Counted from the first letter of the stretch, positions 1 to 11,704 are shown. The stretch is 64,000 nt of DNA from Begonia masoniana (GCA_022432975.1 CM039509.1:21483432-21547431); one strand, 5' to 3'. A program made the numbers and translations. The notes: generated by a model from the sequence alone, not told the origin.

Positions 1-504
1 GTTTGTTCCGGCCGACCGTAGCTATAGTGTCATGTTGCCTTTCTGGGAGTATATGCACTCAGAGCAGGCGATACAAGGAAAGGTAATATCTATTAGTGGT
101 CGGAAGTTGTATGCGAATTTGATTATCATAGGCATGAAAGGGTATGATGTAATTTTAGGCATGAATTGGTTGTTTAGGCACTATGCTACAATCAATTGTA
201 GGTTAGGAGCGGTAGACTTTAGGCCCTCAAGTAGTGAGGGCTACTCGTTTCAAGCGACCCTCATTTCCAATCAGATGCCTATGGTATCATCCATTAGTGC
301 CCAGCACTCGATAAAGCCAGGATGTTCGGGATACATAGCGAGCATTATTGACACACAAAGATAGAATGAAAAGAGCCTATGTGATATTCTGGTAGTTGCA
401 GAGTTTCTGGAAGTTTTCTTGGACGAATTACTAGGTTTGCCTCGTGACTGAGAAATGGATTTTTTGATAGAGATTATCCCTGGTTCGGCTCCTGTATCTA
501 AGAA
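1..504 (+). pseudogene. Element A: retropepsin end of Ty3/gypsy pol (left part)
   Basis: This is the 3' half of an aspartic protease domain of a Ty3/gypsy polyprotein, entering from the left edge. The reading frame from about 32 gives the conserved block around YDVILGMNWL and HYATINC, which lies downstream of the catalytic DTG in this family; the DTG itself is outside the window. The same block occurs in element B at 27130-27290 (YDLILGMDWLSQHFATIDC). Stops at 362 and 448 break the frame; the second is consistent with CGA to TGA. The frame reaches the linker to reverse transcriptase (SAPVSKN) and is interrupted at 505 by a solo LTR. The reading continues at 3079. Confident as a dead gypsy pol fragment. 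Confidence 0.88.
500..504. repeat. TSD (aagaa) of the family-D solo LTR, left copy
   Basis: The 5 bases before the LTR start TGTAACACCC are aagaa. The same five follow the LTR end GGGGGCATTACA at 3079-3083. Removing the LTR and one copy joins the element A pol in frame. Confidence 0.92.
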
Positions 505-3078
505 TGTAACACCCAAAAATTTTCTATAACGTATGTAGTCTTTTTTAGGGTATGTCGTGAGAGTTTAAAGTTAGTCCTAATGTTATCCTAGCAAATTGAG
601 TTGGAAAGTGAAATTGGATGAGGAAGTTAAGAGGAAACCCTAGAATTAAGTTGTTAGAAATTATGTTGAATTGAAATTTGAGATAAAGGTAAATAAAAGT
701 AAAGATGAGGGTTTGAAGGGGATGATTCATGTTGGTTTAATGGAAATGGTAAGGGAGGGGTGATTTTATAAATAAAGTGATTTTGGTGGAAAATTTTCGA
801 AGAGAAATGTGATGTTAGGTTAAAAAGGAAAAGTTGGTTTCTTCTTCCCTATCTTCCACGACTTTTTCTTCCTCCATTGCTGAGCTCTCTTCCCTTCATT
901 CCATCAAGATTTTCTAGGTCTTTGAGGTAAGTTTTAAAGGGTTTTGAGTTTGATGCATTTTAGTGGAAATTTTGAGGTTTTGGTTGCGTTTTTGTGGAGT
1001 TTTGTTAGGGTTTGGGAAACCCTAAATGAGAGGTCCGAATTTTTGGTTTCTTGGGCTGGTTTTCTTGTTAAATTTGATGGTTTAAACTTAGGATAGGTTG
1101 GTTTAGGTTATTTAGGTAGTTAGATTAGAGAATTGGTGACTGTTGGTAAAAAACCAGTTTTGGGATTATTGGTCGCCGGTTATGTTTTGTGGTTTTCGAA
1201 TTAGCCAAGTTCTTTGGTTGCTAAATTTGATTATTTCAATGGATTGTAGACGTGTTGAGGTTTACGGAATGGGGTGGAATGTCTAAATTTGTTAAAAATC
1301 GAGTAAGTTATGGTCGATTGAAGTTGGATGGTGGAAAATGTAGGAAAATTGGGTTTTTAGGGTTTAGACTTTAAAATGGTTTAATTGTTGTTAGTTTTGG
1401 TTTAGGTAATTCCTTAGAATATTGCTAAGTTATTTTCCTTATATTTGTTAGGTTGACAAGCGAGTACTTGAGCTTGACGAAGTGAACGATTACCTACGGA
1501 GTATCCAGATAAGTAGTGGAGTGCATTTGTTTTGCCTTCGAGCCTACACCTTGGAACGGTAGGGTTTATTGTTTGGTTGTCGTTTTTGTTTATGTTTGAG
1601 TATTGTGTGAGTGTCATGCATCATGTTTTAAGCTACGAAAATGAGTTTTGTGCATGGTTTGAAAGGTGAGCCTGAAACGTAAAAAGAGAATAATAAATGA
1701 AATGTGGTTTCGAGAGGAGTCGCCAGGTTGCGTAGGGTGCTGGTGGGGCACTTACGCGGGGCTCTACAAGAGATGAGCTGTTGAAAATACGTAAGTATTG
1801 TGAGTATGAACGCCTCGTCGTTAACGTGCAAGTGGAAGCACTAAAGGGTTCTATGATCGATGTAGGAGGAGATCGTGTTCGGCCGTCCAATGGGGGTGAC
1901 TCGGATGTGAGCTGTCCGATCTTGCTCTGGTGGGTCAAGGTGTGGCCGTCCAATGAGCGGGGCTCAGATGTGTGCCTACTTGATTCACGTGTGAAAGTAA
2001 AAGATTAATGCAACGAACATGAAACGAAAACAACTGAGTGAGTAGAAACTGCATTTAGGGGTTGAGTGGAGCATGCATCATTTTGAATTGCATTATTCCC
2101 TACTTGCTAAGCATTAGACTTACGTTTTGTGTTATGTGGTGTAGGTGACGACATCTTTACAGGTGAGCTAGATGAGAGAAGCAAGGACTAGGGAGAAGTC
2201 GGTGACGCACGAGGCATGCCGGTGCGGGTATTTGTCGGGGCATCTCGACCATGGTCTTTTGAGAGATGTGTGGGGATCGGTATTTTAGATTTTATAGAGT
2301 TTCCTAACTATTTTGGATATTCATGGGATTTGATCATTTTGTTGGACTTGTTTGTATGTAAATATTGGTGTTTTATAAACTTTATGGATGTTGTTTTGAA
2401 TGTGTTTTATAAAAGTTTTGATTTTCAGGATTTTAGTTTTAGAAAATTTAGTCGTTATGCTGCTCGATTTTTCATAAAAGAAATAGTGTCCGTTTCAACC
2501 CATTTTCACGTTTTCACTAAAACTTTGGAGTTGTGTTTTCTGGGATTTTTACGTGTCAAGGAGTCGAGAATGTCGGGAAAAGTTTTGAGGTAAATTAGGT
2601 GATTTGAGTATGTGTGATTTGATGAAAATGAAGAAATGGTGTAAAAAGGTATGCTGGTGGTGCGCAGAGGGCGCGCTGGCACCGGGCTGGGAGCGTGCAG
2701 CATGTGCGCGGGGCACGCAGCTGGGGCGCGAGAAGCGCCCACCACAGATCGATCGGCAGATGATACTACTGTTGATCGAGCGACCCGAGAGGTCTCCGAT
2801 CGATCACCTCAGGTGCGCTCGAGTGCGCGCGCGTGGCACCCTTTGTGGGCCACTTCAATTTTTTTAAAAAAATTTCCTGTTTCAAATATATTTGAACCTT
2901 ATCTTTTCTGACACGTTTGGCACGTATTTTACGAACGTTTTCCAACCATTTTCGACGGTTCGAAAAACCCAAAAAATCTAGTCAAAATTTTATCGGATTT
3001 TATTTTAAACTTTGTATTAAACGTGGTAAGTGTGAGCAAAGTAGCGTACCGAGCCGGGGTGGGTTTGGGGGCATTACA
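505..3078 (+). mobile_element. Solo LTR, family D, inserted in element A pol
   Basis: A 2,574-bp solo LTR with TG...CA ends (TGTAACACCC to GGGGGCATTACA) and the TSD aagaa on both sides. It contains no PBS, PPT or coding domain, so it is the product of LTR-LTR recombination. Inside are a TATA-like stretch at 764-774, a pyrimidine-rich leader near 840-930, an exon-like segment at 1452-1508 after a TTAG acceptor, two degenerate copies of a cggccgtccaa motif at 1880-1960, and a GC-rich module at 2660-2850 holding gatcgatcgg palindromes. Two more copies of this family occur here: minus strand 12726-15815 (truncated) and 38976-40289. Confidence 0.92.
764..774 (+). promoter_or_regulatory. TATA-like promoter of family-D LTR
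   Basis: The string tttataaataa lies about 260 bp into the LTR and about 70 bp before a C/T-rich tract, the same arrangement as in the other LTRs of this window. The assignment rests on position and sequence only. Confidence 0.45.
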
Positions 3079-3894
3079 AAGAACCCTTATAGAATGGCAC
3101 CGGTTGAACTGAGGGAATTGCAAGCCCAGTTGAAGGAATTGATGGATAAAGGTTTCATACGCCCAAGTGTGTCTCATTGGGGCGCTCCAGTATTTTTTGT
3201 GAAAAAGAAGGATGGCTCCTTAAGGATGTGTGTAGATTATCGGGAATTGAATAAGCTGACTATAAAGAATAAGTATCTATTGCCGAGGATCGACGATCTA
3301 ATTGACTAGTTACAAGGAGCCACGGTATTTTCAAAGATCGATCTACGTTCAGGGTATTACCAACTTAAAGTTAAAGCCGAAGATATACCAAAGACTGTCT
3401 TCAGAACACGTTACGGGCATTATGAGTTGATGGTGATGTCCTTTGGATTGACGAATGCCCTAACAGCTTTCATGGAATTGATGAACAGAGTGTTTCGAGA
3501 GTTAATGGATAAGTTTGTAATAGTGTTCATAGACGACATTTTGGTGTATTCCCGAAATGACGACGAGCACGCAGAGCACTTGAAGGCCGTTTTGACTACT
3601 CTGAAGCGACACCAGCTATATGCTAAGTTTTCGAAGTGCGAGTTTTGCCTTAATCTGGTGAATTTCTTAGGCCATATAATTTCGAAAGAAGGAGTTTCGG
3701 TAGATCTAGTTAAGATTCAAGCCGTAAGGGAGTGGCCACAACCGAAAAATGTGAGTGAAGTATGAAGTTTTGTAGGCCTGGCTGGATATTACAGGAAGTT
3801 TATCAAAGGATTCTCTATGATAGCCAAGCCTCTGACAAATTTGACGAAGAAAGAGGTGAAGTATGAATGGTCTAAGGCTTGTGAAGATAGTTTT
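3079..3894 (+). pseudogene. Element A: reverse transcriptase domain
   Basis: The frame resumes after the solo LTR with [11 protein letters not shown] and runs through the Ty3/gypsy reverse transcriptase. The landmarks are [22 protein letters not shown], the [10 protein letters not shown] box, and the catalytic FIDDILVYS motif at about 3526-3552 (Y/FxDD). The connection to RNase H follows with the GYYRKF block. There are no frameshifts, but in-frame stops occur at about 3307, 3763 and 3895. Comparison with element B and the family consensus suggests CAG to TAG, CGA to TGA and CAG to TAG. The enzyme cannot be made as one product. Confidence 0.93.
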
Positions 3895-4488
3895 TAGACC
3901 TTGAAGAAAAAATTGACCACAGCGCCATTGTTGAAATTGCCCGTGGAGAATGAGATATTTAGTATTTACTGCAACGCGTCCAAAGTAGGATTGGGATGCG
4001 TATTGATGCAGGATGGAAAGGTCATTGCCTACTCCTCTAGACAATTGAAAAGTTATGAGAAAAATTACCCGACACATGATCTAGAATTGGTAGCGATGGT
4101 ATTTGCATTAAAGATATGGAGACACTACCTGTATGAACAGAAGTGCAAGGTATTTTTAGACCATAAGAGCTTGAAGTACCTCTTTACACAGAAAGATTTA
4201 AATATGAGGTAAAGAAGGTAGTTGGAGTTCGTGAAAGACTACGTCTTCGAGATGAAGTACCATCTAGGAAAGACAAATACGGTGGCAGACTCATTGTGTA
4301 GGATGCCTAAGACTGAGTAGTCCACCATTTTTGGCATGTCAGCTTCTTTGACAAAGGAGATCCAGAAGTTTAAGTTGGAAGTAGTTACGGAACCTTTAGC
4401 CTTACTTTCAGACTTAATGATACGACCAACTCTTTTGGACAAGATTAAGGAGGCCCAACATATGGATTGAAAGGAAAAAGAGGATATT
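3895..4488 (+). pseudogene. Element A: RNase H domain and linker
   Basis: An RNase H domain in the same frame as the RT, recognisable by [16 protein letters not shown], the [20 protein letters not shown] block and the [11 protein letters not shown] block. The first catalytic aspartate, present in element B (YCDVS), is Asn here (codon 3973-3975, a GAC to AAC type change), so a key residue is lost as well. Stops occur at 4210, 4219, 4318 and 4468. Four of the lost codons are explained by C-to-T or G-to-A transitions. The linker to integrase follows the KYHLGKTN block. Confidence 0.9.
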
Positions 4489-5848
4489 ATGGCCAAGTTA
4501 ACGGATGCGTCTTTTGAATTCAATTACTCGGAGGACGAAATTTTAAAATTCAAGGACCGATGGTATGTTCTGAGAGATGAGGAGTTGAAGAACTTGATTT
4601 TGGCTGAAGCACATTCATCATCGTTCTCAGTGCATCCAGGCAACACCAAGATGTACCGATATCTGAAAGTGCACTATTGGTGGCCCAACATGAAACGTAG
4701 AGTAGCCAATTTTGTACAGTCCTGCCTAGTTTGCCAGCAGGTGAAGGCAGAGCACCAAAGGCTAGGTGGAATGTTACAACCACTAACGATTCCCTAGTGG
4801 AAGTGGGATCATATCTTAATGGACTTCGTTGTTAGTTTATCGAGGACAACCAAGAGACACAATAGTAAATGGGTCGTGGTAGACAGACTGACAAAGACAG
4901 TCCATTTCTTGCCTGTTAAGATGACTTACACGATGAATCAGTTTGCAGAGTTGTACGTCCAAGAGATTATCAAATTATATGAGATTCCAGTATCAATTGT
5001 TTCAGACCGAGATCCCAGGTTTACTTCGAGGCTTTGGAGAAGTTTACAAGACGCTATGGGTACGAAGTTAACGTTTAGCACTGCGTTCCACCCTCAGACC
5101 GACGGACAATCTGAAAGGATGATTCAGATACTTGAGGATATGTTGAGAACATGCGTGCTAGAGTTTCAAGCATCATGGAGCCAGTATTTACCGTTGGTCG
5201 AGTTTGCATATAATAACAGCTACCAGTCTACGATTGGTATGGCTCCGTACGAAGCGCTTTATGGTAGGAAGTGTCGATCGCCCCTGTATTGGGATGAAGC
5301 GGGCGAAGCTAAATTGATTGACCCAGAGATTTTACAACAGCTATCTGAGAAGGTTGCTGCTATCAGACAAAGGATGGAAGCTGCACAGAGCCGACAAAAG
5401 AGTTATGCAGATCGAAGGAGGAGAGACCTGGTATTTGTTGTAGGAGACGAGGTGTTTTTGAAGATTTCGCCATTTAAGGGTGTTGTTCGATTTGGCAAGA
5501 GAGGGAAATTGAATCCACGGTTCGTCAGACCTTTTCTAATAACTGAAAGGATAGGAGCTACGGAATACAAACTACAATTGCCGTCATCTATGGAGGGAGT
5601 ACATAACGTCTTCCACATGTCAATGTTGAGGAAGTGTATACGAGATCCAACGCACGTGGTAGAACCGGTTAACCTAGAGGTACAGCCGACTTTAACTTAT
5701 GAGGAGAAACCGGTGCAAATTCTGGAGTCTGCAGTGAAGGTCCTACGCAACAAGACAATCCCACTAGTAAAGGTATTATGGAGAAACCACAATGCAGAGG
5801 AAGTCACGTGGGAACGCCAACTGGACATGATGGATAGATATCTAGAAT
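4489..5848 (+). pseudogene. Element A: integrase with chromodomain-like tail
   Basis: Integrase region, open for long stretches. The zinc-binding HHCC part lies at about 4600-4740 (HSSSFSVHPG, then CLVCQQ). The catalytic core starts at 4819 with MDF, continues with [10 protein letters not shown], and has HPQTDGQSER about 35 residues after the second Asp (DD35E). The tail includes GKRGKLNPRFVRPF and, at 5743-5848, a chromodomain-like segment (VLRNKTIPLVKVLWRNH, EEVTWER). That tail and the MAPYEALYGRKC block are typical of Tekay/Del chromoviruses. One stop lies before WKWDH at about 4795. The natural end after ELF has lost its stop, so the frame runs on to 5931 inside the LTR. Confidence 0.92.
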
Positions 5849-5867
5849 TGTTCAGGTACGCAATTTT

Positions 5868-5898
5868 GGGGACAAAATTTCAATTAAGGAGGGTAGGA
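5868..5898 (+). other. Element A polypurine tract
   Basis: The string ggggacaaaattt followed by aattaaggagggtagga lies directly before the LTR start. The same block (ggacaaaatttt...aaggtggatggaa) precedes the 3' LTRs of B, C, E and F, and is the expected plus-strand priming site. Confidence 0.85.
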
Positions 5899-6120
5899 TG
5901 TAACACCTGGGTTTTTGAGTTTTCCACTTAATAGGGTTATATTAGTAAATATAGTAAATTAAATTCGTTTTGAGAGTGGGAAGTGTTGTTAGAACCTTAG
6001 GAATAAATTGAAATATTTGGTGGAATAAGGAAGTTTTGGAGAATCCAAATCGATAGGTTAAATAATGAATTAATTAGAAGAATAGTTAAAAGGGCAAAAA
6101 GGTAATTTGGTAAGTTAAAT

Positions 6121-6132
6121 TTTATAAAAAAT
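6121..6132 (+). promoter_or_regulatory. TATA-like promoter in A LTR
   Basis: tttataaaaaat precedes a pyrimidine-rich tract by about 15 bp, as in the other LTRs of this group. It is probably the RNA polymerase II start region of the element. Confidence 0.5.
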
Positions 6133-6676
6133 AACAAACTCCCCTCCCCCTCCCACGAAGACTCACTCTGCAGAAGGAAGATTTCCCTCCCTCTTGGCAA
6201 TTTTGCTCTCCCACGCCGGTTCTTCAACGTCGACGATTGTCTCCCCTTTTTCGGGCGTCAATTCTTCCGTTTTTCTTCCCCAATCAACACTCCAAGTAAG
6301 GCTCTACTATTCTCGACGTTTAGTTTCACTTTTTAGAGTTGTATTTTGTTAGGGTTTTTGTTTTAGGGTTTGAGAAATTATAGGTTTATGTTAGAAATTG
6401 TTAGATTTATCGTATTAATGTCTATTGATGATGTATTTATGATTATAGTTGGTAGTTAGGATGAATTAATGGTTGTTGTTTTGATTTTTGATGGTTGAGA
6501 GATTGAAAAACCCATTAATGAAGGCTGTAGAGATTGTGAGTGCGAATTGCTCGATAGAATGCCCGAAAGAAGTAAATTAAAGTTTTAGGAAAATTGCCTT
6601 AGCTAAGAGTTTCGTTTGGTTTTAGAAACAATTTATGTAGAGTCGATTCTAACGACGAATTTATGAAATGTCTTAG

Positions 6677-6721
6677 GAGAACCAAGCTAATGATGGTGCT
6701 CGGCATTGCTAAGGACGCCAG
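6677..6721 (+). other. 45-nt exon-like segment in A LTR
   Basis: The segment follows gtcttag and is followed by gtaagt. Its length equals that of the matching segments in B, C, E, F and the solo LTR on the minus strand. It shares the core ggtgctcgg and the ending gccag with the E and solo copies. Confidence 0.55.
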
Positions 6722-7376
6722 GTAAGTGGGTGTTAGGTTTCTGGCTCTTAAGGCCCTACGTTATTAGGATTGTATGTTTTGATGATGTTTCCTTGGATTG
6801 TAGGGTTTTGGGTGAGTCGGGTAGCCCAGGAATTTAGTTAATCATTTCACGTCATGTTTGATTACATATATGTCTGATTATGAATTGTCTTTGATGGTTT
6901 TATGTGTAGTTCCTCATGCATCATGTTTTCCATTCAAAGGCATACGAAATATTTTTTTTACATGCACGTTATCATTGAAAAAGGAAGTAAAGAACAAGTA
7001 ATGTATGTAAAGGTAAGTGAGGGATGTGGGTGAGTAGGGAACATGGCACGATGTATATGGTACGCATGGGGCAAGGCAAAACACCCAATGTATATGGTAC
7101 ACACGGGGCAAGGCATGTGGTCTATGGGGTGGTGCATGTGCCTACTAGCACATAAATCCCTACTTTTCATCATGTATGTAATGTTAAAGAAATGAAATGA
7201 ACATGTTTTACGAAAGTCATGCATCCATGTATATGGCATTTATTGTGCACTCCTTACTAAGTATTAGACTTACAGTTTACATCGTATTATGTAGGTGACG
7301 AGATCGAAGCAGAGGAACCTCCTCTTGATGATAAAGCATAAGCGATCGACGGATGGTGCTCGTGGCAACGGGATTG

Positions 7377-7381
7377 TATAG
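7377..7381. repeat. TSD of element B, left copy (tatag)
   Basis: tatag precedes B and tatat follows it at 32919-32923, one mismatch in five. The A LTR sequence continues correctly across the pair. Confidence 0.75.
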
Positions 7382-7770
7382 TGTAACACCCGGATTTACG
7401 GGATTTTGTAATTATAGAATATAATGGCATTTTTGTTATTATGTCAAATCAAGTCCATTTTGCGAAAAGAAAGCGTTATTATGATCCTAATGATTTATAA
7501 GGATTTTAAGAAAATTTCGGGGATTTTAGAAGTTAAACGCTAATTTTACGAGAATTACAGTTATCGTAATATAAAGGATGTTTTAGTAAAAATAGTAAAC
7601 GGGGTCCGAATTGCGAACGGACAGTTTTAAAAGAACCCTGGTAATAAGTTGGATTTACTGGTGAAATAAGAGAATTTGGAGAAAACGACTCGTTAGAAAA
7701 TTAACGAAACAAAAGACGAAACAAATAGAAAATAAAAGGAAGGGCGAAAAGGTAAACTACCAAGTCAATT

Positions 7771-7784
7771 TTTATAAAAAAATA
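7771..7784 (+). promoter_or_regulatory. TATA-like promoter of element B 5' LTR
   Basis: tttataaaaaaata is followed within 15 bp by a C/T-rich leader. The identical sequence is found in the 3' LTR at 30791. Confidence 0.55.
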
Positions 7785-8326
7785 ACACAACTCTCTTTTC
7801 TCCCTCATTCTTCTCTCTTCCTGCGTAAACTCCTCTCCCTCCAGGCGATTCTCTTCATCGCCACTCACGGCCGTTCCTCTTCCGACCACCGTTTTTCCTC
7901 CGACGACTTCCGATCCTTCACGTTTTCTCCTCCTCTCGCAACCCTAGGTATGATTCTATGCTTTTGGAGCGTTATAGTTCAGTTTTCTTGGAGTTTAAAC
8001 GATTAGGGTTCGTTTAGGGTTTTGTGAAAAACGCGAATTAGAGTTAGAAATCGGTAGGGTTACCATATTGGTGAATCTATTGAACGAATTAAACGTTATT
8101 GGACGAAATCTAGAGTGTATTTGGTGTTTAGGTTGAAAAACCAGATTTTTAGGTTTGAGAATCTCCGTCAATGGAGTTTAAAAATTTACGAGCGTGAATT
8201 CTCAGTAAAATACCTCATTGAGCTAAGTTATAATTTAAGGAGAATTTCCTTAGTTAAGTTTTCGTTGAATTTGGACGTTAATCGGTTGAATCTCGTGTTA
8301 ATGTTAATTGTTGTGTTTTTCCTTAG

Positions 8327-8371
8327 ACAAACGGTGCTCGTGGACAGAGATCGAAGTTCAGCGCGCACGAG
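8327..8371 (+). other. 45-nt exon-like segment, B 5' LTR
   Basis: Preceded by ttccttag and followed by gtaagttctcg. The 3' LTR copy is at 31341-31385, also 45 nt. Confidence 0.55.
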
Positions 8372-9120
8372 GTAAGTTCTCGTTACTTACTTGGCCGAGA
8401 GGCCTACACCGTACGTCGATGTCGCGTCGAGGATCTTTGGAGAATAATTTGTTAAATGTTTAGGTTGGGTAGTTAGGATTAGTTCTTTTATAGGACATGC
8501 TTTTAATTGCTTTTATGGTCTGGATGGTATGTATGATGTTTGTTTATTTTATGTCTATAACTGTTCATGCATCACGTATTTTAAAATAGCATGAAAACGG
8601 ACTTCTGCACGTGTTTAAGAAAATGAAATGAATGAACGTAATGAATCAATGTAATCTGTATCTGGTTACGCGATGTGGGGCTCAGGCACGGCTGTTACGG
8701 GTGCGAGCGTGTACCCCCCATTAGGTGAAGAGGGCAGTCCGACCGCGGGATGTGTCCTCTCCATCTAATAGGCTGAGACCTCGGTGACATTCTGTCTGCG
8801 ACGTAATGAGAAGAAAATGTTGCATGATTTCTGAAACTCATATGCACAGCATACATTTACATTTACGAAACTTGCTGAGCCTTTAGCTCATAGTTGTCTG
8901 TATGGTGTAGGTGATATCGAAGCAGGTGAGGACGACGTTACTCCACCCGATGTACAAGATGGTTGAAGAAGAACGGCTGCGGTGGTGTGCATGGGCAGTC
9001 GACGCGTATTTTGACCCGTGGGGAGGTAACAGTTAGGTATTTTGAGGGTTTTTGGGCGAAATGGGTTGATTGTGGATTATTGTATAGTGGATTATTGTAT
9101 AGTTAGAAACATTTTAGGAT

Positions 9121-9125
9121 GTTTG
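9121..9125. repeat. TSD of element C, left copy (gtttg)
   Basis: gtttg precedes TGTAATACCC and follows the last LTR base (...cgttaca) at 20585-20589. The B LTR continues across it, as shown by the intact 3' LTR near 32160. Confidence 0.95.
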
Positions 9126-9512
9126 TGTAATACCCGGCTTTTCGGGATATTGCTATTTTAATATAAATGGCATTTTTGTAAATATGTCAAATCAAGCTCG
9201 TTTTACGAACAGAAGGTTTCGTCGGGATCCTAATTATTAATATGGATTTTAAGAAATTTACAAGAATTTTCGGAGCGGTAACGCTTAATTCCGAGTAATT
9301 ACGTTTCTCGTAATATAAAGGATGTTTTAGTAAAAATAGTAAATGTAGTCCGATTTGCTAACGGACAGTTTTATTGGGACCCTAATAATAAGTTGGACTT
9401 ATTGGTGAAATAAGGAGATTTGGTGAAACCGAATAGTTAGCCGATTAACGAAACGAATGACGAAACTAATATAAAGGCAATGGAAGGGCAAAACGGTAAT
9501 TTGCCAAACCAA

Positions 9513-9524
9513 ATTATAAAATAA
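9513..9524 (+). promoter_or_regulatory. TATA-like promoter of element C 5' LTR
   Basis: attataaaataa, followed closely by a C/T-rich leader. The copy in the 3' LTR is at 18167-18178. Confidence 0.5.
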
Positions 9525-10056
9525 CCTAAATCCTTTTCTTTCTTCATTTCTCCTCTGCCGCGTGAAGAACCAGAGAGCTTCGCTCTCTGCCATCGACGGC
9601 CGATTTCATTCCGACCTCCGTTTCTCCTCCGACCGATCTCCGTTCTTCACGTTTTCTCCTCCGATCAACGTTCTAGGTAAGATTCTACAGCTTTCGGACG
9701 TTAGTTTTAAGTTCCCATGAAATTAGGACGTTAGGGTTTCGATAGGGTTTACGTTTAAAATGTGATTTATGGTTTAAAATCAATAGGTTGTCGTAGTTTG
9801 TGAACGTATAGAACGTATTGAACGTTATTGGACGAAGTTAAACTAATTTGTGAGAAATGTTAAATTTAATGAATTTCGGGTTTTTGGAAAAAGCTCGTTA
9901 TCGGATATTTCGTAGAATCGAGCACGAATTGGTTGTTGAAATGCCTCGATTAATTAAGTTATAGCTTTAGAAGAGTTTCCTTAGTTGAGGATTTCGTTAG
10001 TTTGGACGTTAACGGTTCAAACGCATTTTAATGATAATTGTTGTGAATTGCCTTAG

Positions 10057-10101
10057 GTAAACCACGCTTGTGGACGGAGCTTGAGCTGCAACGGACACGA
10101 G
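10057..10101 (+). other. 45-nt exon-like segment, C 5' LTR
   Basis: Lies between ttgccttag and gtaagttctcg, and contains ctcgtgg/cttgtgg-type core and ggagct. The 3' LTR copy is 18711-18755. Confidence 0.55.
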
Positions 10102-10545
10102 GTAAGTTCTCGTGATCTTCTCTGGCCGATTGGCCTACACTGTACTTCGATGTAGCGTCGAGGATCTCAATGGATTGTTTGTTTTAAATTGCTTTGGTCG
10201 AGTAGAGAGGTTTATAATTGTTATAGGTTATTCTATTTCGGTCTTGATGGTATGCATGTTGATTGTTTATTTTATGTCCATATCTGTTCATGCATCACTT
10301 ATTTCAAATGTCATGAAAACGAATTTCCGCACGACGTTTTAAAGTAAATGCAAAGAAAGGATGACCCTTTGGTATATAGTTTAAATGGCCCTTCGGTATA
10401 CAGTTTATAGGTCACGCGAGATGGGGCTCAGGCACGGCTGTACGTGTTGTAAGCGTGTACCCCCCTCCTCTAGCTGGAAAGAGTAGTCCGCCCGCTGGAT
10501 GTGCTCTCTCCGGTTAGAGGGCTGAGATCTCGGTGACACCCACAG

Positions 10546-10590
10546 AGCAAAGCAAAGCAAAGCAAAGCAAAACAAAGCAAAGTAAAGAAA
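10546..10590 (+). repeat. agcaa pentanucleotide microsatellite
   Basis: About eight units of agcaa-type repeats in the C 5' LTR. The 3' LTR (19199-19222) has fewer, so the tract changed length after insertion. Confidence 0.85.
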
Positions 10591-11130
10591 ACAATGCATG
10601 ATTTACAGATTCATATGCACAGCACGCATTTGCATTTACTAGAGCTTACTGAGATTTTTATCTCATAGGTGTCTGTATGGTGTAGGTGATCCCGATACAG
10701 GTGACTACGTGATCCCTCCACCTGAGGAGTGATGGCAGTTGACGAAGGACGGTTGCGGTGGTGTGCTGGCGCAGTCGATGCTCACCTGACCCGTGGGGAC
10801 GTATGTGTAGGTTTTGAGGATTTTTGGGATGTTATTGATGACTTTGTCTTGATAGAACATATTAGGATGTTTGGGATCTGGTTAGCTGATAGACTGATGA
10901 TTTCAAAGTTTTATAAACCATATTTGTAAAATGTTTTATTAAAGCTTTTAATTGCACGTTATAGAAATCTTTTGAAATGGTTTAGGTTCGATATGGATTT
11001 GCTCGATTTTTAGAGCGATCCACGTAGTTGGATTTCGCAAAGTCCGCTGCAAGTTGGTCGGGTTTAGGAAACGTTTTGGTTGGATTTAAGTTATAGTTTC
11101 ATGGAAAAGTGGTAACAATGTATTAAGTTC

Positions 11131-11157
11131 ACTCTCTGGAGTCGGATTCCAGAGAGT
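11131..11157 (+). other. Hairpin in C 5' LTR
   Basis: actctctgga and tccagagagt form a perfect 10-bp stem around a 7-nt loop. A copy occurs in the 3' LTR at 19765-19791. It corresponds to the hairpins of B and F, which have different but still paired stem bases. Confidence 0.75.
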
Positions 11158-11224
11158 TGCATTGAAGTGTTTATTCTAGATAGCTTAAAAGTGTTTTCTC
11201 TCTGGAATTTGTAAAGAAAATGGT

Positions 11225-11400
11225 AGGCGACTGGGCGCCATGTGACGAGGGGCGACTAGCGCCCGATCGCCAGGCACCAAACGCTGCCAGCGACCGATCG
11301 CTGGTAGCATGCCAGCGACTGATCGCTGGGCAGACAAGGCTGCTCAGCGATCGAGCGCTGAGACCAATCACTGATGCAGCGATTGGTCGCTGCTTCTCCT
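11225..11400 (+). repeat. CGATCG palindrome cluster in C 5' LTR
   Basis: Repeated self-complementary units such as cagcgaccgatcgctgg and cagcgatcgagcgctg, with further gcgatcgatctcc and gatcgatcgct near 11578-11615. The 3' LTR carries the same at 19880-20035 and 20210-20305. Confidence 0.8.
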
Positions 11401-11634
11401 CCCTCGGCAGAATGACACTTCTGCCCTCCCTTCTGTTTTAATTGAAAAATATAGTTTTATTTAATAGTTTCAATTGTTTTAAATGGTTTTATACTAATTG
11501 TTTTCGATTTCGGTTTAGGTTACGCTATTTAAAGTATAGAGTTTATTTAAAGTGTGATGGATCGCTGTACATCATTGTGGCGATCGATCTCCAAGAAAAA
11601 TGGAGATCGATCGCTAGCTATAAAGTGGCAAGCG

Positions 11635-11704
11635 CACTGTTCACGCACTATTCACTGTACTGTTCACGGCACTGTTCACGGCACTGTTCACGGGCACTGT
11701 TCAC
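11635..11704 (+). repeat. 12-bp minisatellite (cactgttcacgg)
   Basis: Five to six direct units of about 12 bp near the LTR 3' end. The 3' LTR version (20325-20393) differs in unit number and order. Confidence 0.85.

Larger units (their letters stand above)
5899..7381 (+). mobile_element. Element A 3' LTR, first part
   Basis: The LTR begins TGTAACACCTGG directly after the PPT. It contains a TATA-like sequence at 6121-6132, a C/T-rich leader, a 45-nt exon-like segment at 6677-6721 bounded by TTAG and GTAAGT, a short repeat with ggggcaaggca units near 7045-7125, and a gtaggtga acceptor-like site near 7292. Element B interrupts it after 7381 and the LTR continues at 32924. Joined, the two parts give about 2,578 bp, the size of the related E LTRs. 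Confidence 0.92.
7382..9125 (+). mobile_element. Element B 5' LTR, first part
   Basis: It starts TGTAACACCCGG and aligns with the 3' LTR at 30397. The TATA-like sequence is at 7771-7784. An exon 1-like leader ends in ctag/gtatga at 7947/7948, a 45-nt exon-like segment follows at 8327-8371, a conserved block (ggggctcaggcacggctgt to gagacctcggtgacat) lies at 8672-8792, and a gtgtag acceptor-like end is at 8910. It is interrupted by element C after 9125. Confidence 0.95.
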
